DNA of 64,000 nt from Deltaproteobacteria bacterium (GTDB lineage Bacteria; Desulfobacterota; Desulfobacteria; Desulfobacterales; JAFDMD01), in contig JAFDMF010000001.1 of assembly GCA_019306065.1 (NCBI GenBank), positions 21,244 to 85,243 on the forward strand, read 5' to 3'. Of this stretch, positions 58,046 to 64,000 are shown in pieces (within the stretch, counting starts at the first letter, position 1; every line of letters starts with the position of its first letter). The position numbers were made by a program, and so were the translations under genes. The notes below the pieces were generated by a model. It ran no database searches. It worked only from the letters and a program-made list of their open reading frames with translations, and had not been told where the DNA came from.

Positions 58046-59032
58046 TTAAGATTTTCTTAACATTGAATAATCCGCTATAAGACTTAAGATTTCCTTTGTA
58101 TCCGAATCTTCAAATGTTTCAAGCGCTTTTTTTGCAATTTTTATATGTTCTTCGGCTTTGTTTCGGGTATAATCGATTCCTTTGTATTTGTGAAGCAGCC
58201 GAACGAGTATATTAAAATTTTTTTCGTTGAAATCTTTATTTGTAATTATAGATTCTATTTTTTTTTTGTCTTCCGGCTCCGCTGCATTTAAAGCATAGAT
58301 AAGCGGAAGGGTTAGTTTTCCTTCTTTTAAATCTGTTCCTGTTTCTTTGCCTAATACGGAGGTGGCGGATGTATAATCCAAAAGATCGTCCGCCATTTGA
58401 AATGCCATGCCTATGTTGTATCCGTATTTTGCTATGCAGTTTGTTTTTTCCTGTTTAGCATCGGATATTATTGCCCCTATTTTGCATGCTCCTTCTATTA
58501 ATACTGCGGTTTTACATTTTATAATAAAGATACAATCTTCTTCTGAAAGGGTTATATCTCTTTGTCTGTTAAGCTGTTCTATTTCGCCTTTTGCCATGTC
58601 TTCCATGATGCCAGCCATTACGGATATAGCTTCGCTTTTTTTCATCAAAGCGGCTACGGATAATGATCGTGCCAGTAAAAAATCTCCGGTTAAGATTGCC
58701 GTCCGGGTATTCCAGACTTTATTCGCCACTCTTTTTTTTCTTCTTATTAAAGCGCCGTCTATTATATCGTCATGCAGAAGGGTAGCGGTATGGAGATATT
58801 CAAAAATGATGGAGAATAGATCATCGTTTTCTCCTTTATAGCCGCAAAGTCTTGCCGAAAGTATCATTAAAAGAGGTCTGAGTCTTTTTCCGCCCGAAAA
58901 TATAATGTATTGTGCAGCATCCGCTACTATTCCTTTTTCGTTTTCCAGATTTTTTTCTATGGCTTTTTCTATTCTATCTGTGTCGCTTTTTGCCAGTTTC
59001 AAAATCCGGCTTTTTATATTATTCATAATCAT
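58046..59032 (-). CDS. Polyprenyl diphosphate synthase (octaprenyl/heptaprenyl type)
   Basis: 328 residues. It elongates isoprenyl diphosphate for quinone or undecaprenyl-like lipids. First aspartate-rich motif HTATLLHDDIIDGALIRRKK, with FSGGKRLRPLLMILSARLCG before it; second motif GMAFQMADDLLDYTSA. Short residues before the first motif suggest a long-chain product; which quinone length is not readable. ATG codons at 59032 and 59026 both fit. The start region, reversed, is one of the CAAAAAAGGATGATTATGAA-type repeat modules. In line with the 57176 gene. Confidence 0.93.
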   Translation of the reverse strand: MIMNNIKSRILKLAKSDTDRIEKAIEKNLENEKGIVADAAQYIIFSGGKRLRPLLMILSARLCGYKGENDDLFSIIFEYLHTATLLHDDIIDGALIRRKKRVANKVWNTRTAILTGDFLLARSLSVAALMKKSEAISVMAGIMEDMAKGEIEQLNRQRDITLSEEDCIFIIKCKTAVLIEGACKIGAIISDAKQEKTNCIAKYGYNIGMAFQMADDLLDYTSATSVLGKETGTDLKEGKLTLPLIYALNAAEPEDKKKIESIITNKDFNEKNFNILVRLLHKYKGIDYTRNKAEEHIKIAKKALETFEDSDTKEILSLIADYSMLRKS

Positions 59033-59229
59033 TCTTTTTTGTGTCTTATATTCCTCTGTTTATAATTAACAAAGTCGTAAAGTGGAGAAGTTGTATGCTT
59101 CAACTTGTTTAATCCTTTATAAAAATCAGTTGAAGTTTTTAATATCATATTATAAATAAAGCAATATCTTTTAAAAATATTTTTTTAATAATAAAATAAG
59201 GGGACGCAGCTTAGATTTATTAAACCTTT

Positions 59230-59551
59230 TTGGGAGCCGCAAGTATTGTAGTGGCTGTATTTGCATATTGCATTTGGAAAAAGGACGTCGAAATAAAAAG
59301 ATTGCCGTAATTCTTCAATATGGTTCTAAACAGATTAAACTTCCTGTCGCTTTACGTCGAGAAGAATCAACAAGAGCCGAAATTTTGGGACATCTTGGAA
59401 TGCTTCCGATGAAAAAAAGGGGAAAGATTTTCTATAGCTTATTTACAATACGGAGGCTTTTTTGAAGCAACTTGATTTAGTCATAGAAGGTAATGAAGAA
59501 GGAATTTTAACTATTTCCTGCACGGAAGAGGAATTTAATCAATTTGATTAA
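59230..59551 (+). pseudogene. Decayed small membrane protein gene (two frameshifts)
   Basis: Three frames follow one another. First, from TTG 59230: GAASIVVAVFAYCIWKKDVE IKRLP and a stop (one membrane helix). Next: VILQYGSKQIKLPVALRREE STRAEILGHLGMLPM..., ending in IFYSL. Third: IYNTEAFLKQLDLVIEGNEE GILTISCTEEEFNQFD, stop at 59549-59551. Joined, they make a coherent protein of about 105 residues with a helix and a small soluble domain. Each join needs one added base, the first plausibly CCG to CCGG. The gene seems freshly broken or mis-assembled. The rest of the gap 59033-59583 shows only the repeat module at 59022-59050. Confidence 0.5.
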
Positions 59552-59583
59552 ATTTTAATATTTATAAAAAGAGGGGAAAGATA

Positions 59584-60684
59584 ATGCGTATAGGCTTTGT
59601 AGGATGGCGAGGCATGGTAGGGTCGGTTTTAATCGGCAGAATGATGGAAGAAGAGGATTTTAAAGGGGTTGAATCTGTTTTTTTCAGCGCCTCTAACGCG
59701 CGGGGCAAAAGCCCCAATATAGACGGAGCGGATACTTTATTACAGGATGCCTTTGATATAAAAAGGTTGGCTGGTTTAAAGGTAATAATAAGCTGCCATG
59801 GCGGAGATTATACCAAAAGAATTTATAAAGAGCTGAGAAGTTCCGGCTGGAACGGATACTGGATAGATGCCGCATCCGCTTTGCGTATGGACAAAGAAAG
59901 TATTATAGTTTTAGACCCCGTAAATAGAAAGGTTATAGATAAGGGGCTTAAAAACGGAATAAAAACATTTGTAGGCGGTAACTGCACGGTAAGCCTTATG
60001 TTGATGGCGCTATCCGGATTATTTGCATCCGGCTATATAGAATGGTTATCTACTATGACTTATCAATCCGCTTCCGGAGCGGGGGCAAAGAATATGACGG
60101 AATTAATAAAACAAACCGCTTTTTTGGGAAAGTCGGCAGAGTCTATATTAAATAATCCCGCAGCTGCGGCAATAGAATTGGATCGTTTAATAACCGAAAG
60201 TTTTCCTATTGAAAATTTCGGCGCGCCTTTGGCATGCAGCCTTATACCTTGGATAGATTCCGCAATGGAATCCGGACAGACCAGAGAAGAATGGAAAGGG
60301 TTTGTTGAGGCTAATAAAATTTTAGAAACGGATACTTCTATTCCTATAGACGGAATATGCGTAAGAGTAGGGGTTATGCGTTGTCATAGTCAGGCTTTAA
60401 CCGTTAAACTTAATAAAGATGTTCCTATAGCCGACATTATTGAAATAATAAAAAACGGAAACAACTGGGCAAAGGCAATACCTAACGACAAAGCTTCCAC
60501 TTTGGCAAATCTTACTCCTGCGGCCGTAAGCGGCAAGCTTGTAGTTCCTATAGGAAGAATAAGAAAAATGAGCATAGGCGATAAATATTTAACCGCTTTT
60601 ACCGTAGGGGATCAATTATTATGGGGGGCGGCGGAGCCGTTAAGAAGGATATTAAAGATTATAATTGAGCATATTAGCGGATAA
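59584..60684 (+). CDS. asd: Aspartate-semialdehyde dehydrogenase
   Basis: 366 residues, the Gram-negative type. It reduces aspartyl phosphate to the semialdehyde for lysine, threonine, methionine and diaminopimelate. Visible: MRIGFVGWRGMVGSVLIGRM with the NADP loop; catalytic Cys134 in VGGNCTVSLMLM; the active-site MTYQSASGAGAKNM; APLACSLIPWIDSAMESG; VRVGVMRCHSQA with the His. Ribosome binding site AGAGGGGAAAG. The stop codon sits inside a 15-base-arm palindrome. Confidence 0.97.
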   Translation: MRIGFVGWRGMVGSVLIGRMMEEEDFKGVESVFFSASNARGKSPNIDGADTLLQDAFDIKRLAGLKVIISCHGGDYTKRIYKELRSSGWNGYWIDAASALRMDKESIIVLDPVNRKVIDKGLKNGIKTFVGGNCTVSLMLMALSGLFASGYIEWLSTMTYQSASGAGAKNMTELIKQTAFLGKSAESILNNPAAAAIELDRLITESFPIENFGAPLACSLIPWIDSAMESGQTREEWKGFVEANKILETDTSIPIDGICVRVGVMRCHSQALTVKLNKDVPIADIIEIIKNGNNWAKAIPNDKASTLANLTPAAVSGKLVVPIGRIRKMSIGDKYLTAFTVGDQLLWGAAEPLRRILKIIIEHISG

Positions 60685-60702
60685 AAATTTTTATCCGCTA
60701 AT
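60673..60702 (+). terminator. Perfect palindrome over the asd stop codon
   Basis: Arms ATTAGCGGATAAAAA and TTTTTATCCGCTAAT, no spacer, with the stop TAA in the left arm. The GCGGATAAAAATTTTTATCC core is shared with the inner arms of the element at 12642-12787. It may act as a termination or mRNA-stability hairpin. Confidence 0.6.
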
Positions 60703-60752
60703 GCTTTTTATAAAGTCGAAATAATAATATGTAACAGGATATAGATAATAAG

Positions 60753-60846
60753 TTGATAATTTATATTAAAAAAAATATTTTTTCCGCCTTTTGGAATGTT
60801 TTAATATTTTTAGGTGGATTGTTATTTTCTGCATATCGGCTATTTT
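60753..60846 (+). other. Upstream frame that looks like the true N terminus of the next membrane protein
   Basis: From TTG 60753 another frame gives IIYIKKNIFSAFWNVLIFLG GLLFSAYRLF, an excellent first membrane helix, then stops. The annotated frame from GTG 60814 starts without such a helix and without a ribosome binding site, and continues YIGYFPELAFNDALLLF-like sequence. One base change in 60829-60845 would join them. Confidence 0.4.
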
Positions 60847-61695
60847 CCGGAGTTGGCGTTTAATGACGCTTTATTGTTATTTTCTGCAGGTATAATATTA
60901 GCCTTATTTATAATTATTTTATTATTATGTCTTATTGTTGCTCCCTGCTTCATATGGGATGCGGGCATTTCGGGAATTAATGGCATAAAAGAATTATCTT
61001 ATGAGGAAAAAACAAAAATCGTTTTTGGCTTTTTTATCCTTCCGAGTATAATATTAATTTCATATTTCTATTGTTTTGAATATACTAATACTAATATTTA
61101 TATATTAATATCTATCGCTTATCTCATTATTTTATATCGTTATGATAAAACAATAAAAACTTTTATTTCAATATTAATTTTTTGGATTGTAGGAACGTTC
61201 TGTTTTTGTTATTCGTTAATTCCTTTTATAGCACTTATTAATAACGAAAAATTGTTGCGAAGTTCTAATCCCATAGAACAACATATTACATTAATTGTAT
61301 TTTTATTATTAATAGTTTTAGCGAATGGTTTGATTTTATTAAAACCTGAAAAATTAGAGTTAAATAAAACAGTATGGATAATAATAGTTTCCTTTGCTAC
61401 TTTTATTTTAATGACATTTCTTTTAAGAGCTTGGGATTTTATTCCGAAATTGGTTATTTCAAAGCTAAAGTTGGGAAATGTAGAAAACGCGGTCCTTCTT
61501 GTTAATGAGGAAGGCTGTAAGATTTTTAGATTTTACGATTTACCGATATTAGAGGGTAAAAAGGATAATGTTTGCTCCAATAAAAATAAGATTAATATAC
61601 TTTTACGGATAGGAGAAAATTGTTATATAGAAGGTATAAACGAAGAAAATAGTAGCATTAGATTTATGTTGCCGAGAAAAACTGTAATGTATTAG
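60814..61695 (+). CDS. Multi-pass membrane protein of unknown function
   Basis: Not recognised. 293 residues from the in-frame GTG, with about six or seven hydrophobic segments (LLLFSAGIILALFIIILLLC, FILPSIILISYFYCFEY, IYILISIAYLIILY, ISILIFWIVGTFCFCYSLIP, LIVFLLLIVLANGLILL, IIIVSFATFILMTFLL). A soluble C-terminal part of about 80 residues follows. An AYRLF-type segment in another frame upstream may be its real start (see neighbouring entry). Several Cys occur in the C-terminal part. No operon partner; asd's hairpin precedes it. Confidence 0.65.
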   Translation: MDCYFLHIGYFPELAFNDALLLFSAGIILALFIIILLLCLIVAPCFIWDAGISGINGIKELSYEEKTKIVFGFFILPSIILISYFYCFEYTNTNIYILISIAYLIILYRYDKTIKTFISILIFWIVGTFCFCYSLIPFIALINNEKLLRSSNPIEQHITLIVFLLLIVLANGLILLKPEKLELNKTVWIIIVSFATFILMTFLLRAWDFIPKLVISKLKLGNVENAVLLVNEEGCKIFRFYDLPILEGKKDNVCSNKNKINILLRIGENCYIEGINEENSSIRFMLPRKTVMY

Positions 61696-61739
61696 TCGCC
61701 CGGCATTGTCGAAAATAAAGAATAGAAGAGGATATAATT

Positions 61740-62204
61740 GTGAGACGTTCGGATAAAGAGATAAAAGACAGGGAGTTGATTGATAAAATTATTCATAAAG
61801 CCGATGTATGCAGGCTTGGGTTGGCAAAAGATAATATTGCTTATATTGTTCCCGTATCTTTCGGCTATGACGGAGACAATATTTATTTTCATTCCTCAAA
61901 AAAGGGACGAAAAATAGATTTTATTGAGGCTAACAATTTCGTATGTTTTGAATTGGAAGATTCGGTAAAGATAGCGCCGAATGAAAATAATCCCTGCAAA
62001 TGGAGTTTCTCTTTTAAAAGCGTTATAGGTTACGGGTTAATCGAAGAAATTAAAGACAAAGATAAAAAGATTGAGGCGCTTGATAAAATAATGCTTCATT
62101 ATTTGGATAAAAGATGGAATTTTGATTACAATAATATATCTTTGATCAGAGTTTGGCGGATAAAAATCAAAAGCATAACTGGCAAGCAGTCTAAAGATAA
62201 TTAG
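61740..62204 (+). CDS. Pyridoxamine 5'-phosphate oxidase-fold flavin-binding protein
   Basis: 154 residues starting with GTG. The split-barrel fold of the NimA/PNPOx-like group is seen in MRRSDKEIKDRELIDKIIHK then ADVCRLGLAKDN, YIVPVSFGYDGDNIYFHSSK and GRKIDFIEANNFVCFELED, followed by WSFSFKSVIGYGLIEEI. Such proteins bind FMN or F420 and often reduce nitro or quinone compounds; the substrate is unknown. It starts 44 bases after the membrane protein and is separate from the rpmH unit, which has its own promoter. Confidence 0.88.
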   Translation: MRRSDKEIKDRELIDKIIHKADVCRLGLAKDNIAYIVPVSFGYDGDNIYFHSSKKGRKIDFIEANNFVCFELEDSVKIAPNENNPCKWSFSFKSVIGYGLIEEIKDKDKKIEALDKIMLHYLDKRWNFDYNNISLIRVWRIKIKSITGKQSKDN

Positions 62205-62227
62205 GCAAGGATATTTGTATATTAGTG

Positions 62228-62256
62228 TTGACATCATTTGATACATTGATTATCTA
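62228..62256 (+). promoter_or_regulatory. Sigma-70 promoter of the rpmH-rnpA-yidD-yidC operon
   Basis: TTGACA at 62228-62233, 17-base spacer, TATCTA at 62251-62256. The distance to the rpmH ATG is about 80 bases, and a CGGAGG ribosome binding site lies 10 bases before that ATG. Confidence 0.65.
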
Positions 62257-62341
62257 TGCGAGACACCTTAAATATGACAAAGACAGCAATCTTCAAAAGA
62301 ATTTGCGAAGACTTATTTAATAATTCGGAGGATTTTTTATA

Positions 62342-62476
62342 ATGAAAAGAACTTATCAGCCTAGCAATATTAAAAGACACAGAACGCATGGCTTTAGAAA
62401 AAGAATGTCAACAAAACAAGGGCGAGCGATAATTAACAGGCGCAGAGCAAAAGGCAGAAAGAGATTAACGGTATAA
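62342..62476 (+). CDS. rpmH: 50S ribosomal protein L34
   Basis: 44 residues: [20 protein letters not shown] then [24 protein letters not shown]. It carries the invariant MKRTYQPS start and the basic [15 protein letters not shown] end. It sits at the start of the conserved rpmH-rnpA-yidD-yidC cluster that usually lies near the chromosome origin. Too short to be found by length-limited searches, but certain. Confidence 0.98.
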   Translation: MKRTYQPSNIKRHRTHGFRKRMSTKQGRAIINRRRAKGRKRLTV

Positions 62477-62493
62477 AATATATAAAAGAAAAG

Positions 62494-62844
62494 ATTTATT
62501 CTTTTGCCAAATCGGAAAAACTACTAAAAAGAAAGGATTTTTTAAGATTATCTTATTCGGGAAAAAAAGTTGGAAATAAATATTTTACCGCTCTTTATTT
62601 GAAATCCGAAAAAGGTAAACAGCGTATAGGGATAACCGCATCAAAAAAGGTAGGAAATGCAGTTGTCCGAAACAGGATAAAACGTCTGGTAAGAGAATAT
62701 TTTCGTCTTAACAAAAAAAAAATAAAAAAGTTAATAGATATTAATGTGATAGTTAGAAAAAATTCCGCTTATCTTAATACAAAAGAGGTCTTTTCGGCTT
62801 TAGAAGATATTTTTGAAAAGGTTTTATCGGATTGTGATAATTAA
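62494..62844 (+). CDS. rnpA: Ribonuclease P protein component
   Basis: About 116 residues. The frame reads [36 protein letters not shown], then the RNase P signature [20 protein letters not shown] (RNR box). It assists the catalytic RNA in trimming tRNA 5' ends. No ATG, GTG or TTG lies in this frame between the stop inside rpmH (62434) and TTG 62599, which would cut off half the domain. The best start is the ATT at 62494, following AAAAGAAAAG; ATA at 62482 or 62473 is possible. It begins 17 bases after rpmH. Confidence 0.88.
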   Translation: MYSFAKSEKLLKRKDFLRLSYSGKKVGNKYFTALYLKSEKGKQRIGITASKKVGNAVVRNRIKRLVREYFRLNKKKIKKLIDINVIVRKNSAYLNTKEVFSALEDIFEKVLSDCDN

Positions 62845-63049
62845 AAAAATATTTCTATTAATAATAAGAAGTTATCAATACATAATATCCCCTTTTTTAG
62901 GAGCACCCTGCCGTTTTATACCTACATGTTCAGATTACGCTTTTCAGGCTGTAAGTAAATATGGAGTTGTTAAAGGTTCGTTTTTATCTATTAAAAGGAT
63001 ATGCCGTTGTCATCCTTTTAATAGCGGAGGTATTGATCCTGTGCCGTAA
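62834..63049 (+). CDS. yidD: Membrane protein insertion efficiency factor YidD
   Basis: About 71 residues from GTG 62834, overlapping the rnpA end by 11 bases; a TTG at 62813 gives a longer version. Strong family words: [37 protein letters not shown], then [18 protein letters not shown]. Three conserved Cys are present (PCR, TCS, CRCHP). It helps YidC insert inner-membrane proteins. Position between rnpA and yidC is standard. Confidence 0.93.
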   Translation: MIIKKIFLLIIRSYQYIISPFLGAPCRFIPTCSDYAFQAVSKYGVVKGSFLSIKRICRCHPFNSGGIDPVP

Positions 63050-63137
63050 CGGAATTCGATTAATATAAAACCGCCTGTTTTTGAAAAGTCGAAAAATCCA
63101 AGACAATAAACTTATTTTTTATTCGGGAGTAAATTTT

Positions 63138-64000
63138 ATGGAACAAGCTCGTTTAATGCTTGCTATAGTTATATCATTTTTCATTTTTTTGGTTTGGGGA
63201 TTCTTTTTTGAAGATAAAAGCACAAATAATACAAATGTCGCTTACAATCAAAACCAAGCCGCAGATAAAAACTCAGGCGCAAACAATTTGCAGCCTAATC
63301 CGCTTCCGTTGGAAAACAAAAATGCCGATAATGCCGAGTCTGTCAATAAGAATAAAGCGGTGTTTAGGGAGCCGAAAGTTATAAAAATTGATACTCCTTT
63401 GTATGCTGCGGAACTAACCGAAAAAGGTTCTGTTTTTAAAAGTTTTTTACTAAAAGATTATAAAGAAACAACAGCTGCGCAGTCTTCTTATAAAAGTCTT
63501 ATTACTGACGGCAAAGGGCTTGCGCCGGGGATGATAGGTTTTGAATCCGGTTCGGTAAAGGGATTAAACGAGGCTATATTTACGGCGGATATTAAATCCG
63601 ATTATATAGAGGTTAATGACGATTCCCGCTCCGTAACTTTTTCGCTTGTAACCGAAAACGGTATAACAGTTAAAAAACGTTATACTTTTTTACCGGATTC
63701 CTATCTTATTAAACTTGATGTAAATATAGAAAACAGATCGCCTCATTCTATAAACGATTCGTTTTTTATATCATTATACGGTTTAAAGCCCGCAAAGAAA
63801 AATACTTACGGATTTGTAGGACCAAGCGGGTATATAAACGAAAAACTTCTCGAGATAGAAATAAAAGATATACCTGAAGAAAACAGCTTTCAGGGTAAAA
63901 CAGACTGGCTTGCTTTTCAAACTACATATTTTATGGCTTCAATTCTGCCGGAAAATCCGGATACCGGTTTTATGAAACTGTTTGAAAAGGAGCAGATGGT
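63138..64000 (+). CDS. yidC: Membrane protein insertase YidC, N-terminal part (runs off the window)
   Basis: Open from ATG 63138 to the window end, 287 codons. It starts MEQARLMLAIVISFFIFLVW GFFF (first membrane helix), then an Asn/Ala-rich linker and the beta-rich periplasmic domain: FREPKVIKIDTPLYAAELTE KGSVFKSFLLKDYKE, VTFSLVTENGITVKKRYTFL and TDWLAFQTTYFMASILPENP. This is the P1 domain of Gram-negative YidC. The five-helix insertase core lies beyond the window. Fourth gene of the rpmH operon. Confidence 0.95.
   Translation, partial: MEQARLMLAIVISFFIFLVWGFFFEDKSTNNTNVAYNQNQAADKNSGANNLQPNPLPLENKNADNAESVNKNKAVFREPKVIKIDTPLYAAELTEKGSVFKSFLLKDYKETTAAQSSYKSLITDGKGLAPGMIGFESGSVKGLNEAIFTADIKSDYIEVNDDSRSVTFSLVTENGITVKKRYTFLPDSYLIKLDVNIENRSPHSINDSFFISLYGLKPAKKNTYGFVGPSGYINEKLLEIEIKDIPEENSFQGKTDWLAFQTTYFMASILPENPDTGFMKLFEKEQM

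Overview
The window is AT-rich DNA from a Gram-negative anaerobe, most likely a Desulfobacterota (deltaproteobacterial) fatty/aromatic-acid degrader or a close relative. The pointers are outer-membrane lipopolysaccharide genes (kdsA, lptC, lptA), oxygen-sensitive Fe-S enzymes (class I fumarase, HdrB/HdrC-like proteins, a large 2-hydroxyacyl-CoA dehydratase activase), a glutaconyl-CoA decarboxylase alpha subunit, acetoacetyl-CoA synthetase and a TAXI-type TRAP transporter. This placement comes from gene content only. No tRNA, rRNA, CRISPR array or complete insertion sequence was seen.

Layout. 0-2.1 kb: a nucleoside/sugar-type ABC ATPase (cut by the window edge), a TetR regulator with a perfect palindrome in front, and a ParB-domain protein. 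2.5-9 kb: gcdA, ppiD, an exported Cys-containing unknown, queH overlapping an orphan ABC-2 ATPase. 9-15.5 kb (minus): smc, acetoacetyl-CoA synthetase, a small membrane protein. 15.8-19.4 kb: a sodium:solute symporter with a 28-residue partner, a zinc-ribbon membrane protein, an M20 peptidase. 19.4-23.8 kb: hdrB/hdrC-like pair, radC, a MetE-like methyltransferase, a frameshifted NYN nuclease. 24-26.8 kb: a polar amino acid ABC transporter (receptor, permease, ATPase). 27-30.6 kb (minus): panC-metK-ahcY, i.e. pantothenate and the methyl cycle. 31.2-36.5 kb: fumarase, rtcB, thiC, MoxR-type AAA ATPase. 37-49 kb (plus): dnaN, gyrB, prfB (programmed frameshift), kdsA, lptC, lptA and an RND efflux pair. 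49.6-53.2 kb (minus): a TAXI-TRAP operon whose base composition is clearly richer in G+C than its surroundings and which lies between two direct repeats. 53.5-59 kb (minus): double activase, pgsA, exported unknown, polyprenyl synthase. 59.2-64 kb (plus): a decayed gene, asd, membrane protein, PNPOx-like protein, then rpmH-rnpA-yidD-yidC (yidC cut by the window edge).

The most unusual feature is the intergenic DNA. It is built from several short recurring modules (palindromes, inverted pairs, and a 20-base module that carries a ribosome-binding-site-like run plus ATG) combined in different orders. In places they reach into genes: the stop codons of prfB and asd lie inside long perfect hairpins, and one module supplies the start region of the polyprenyl synthase gene. 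Several genes or gene remnants are broken by single-base shifts, which means either active gene decay or homopolymer errors in the assembly; reads would settle which.
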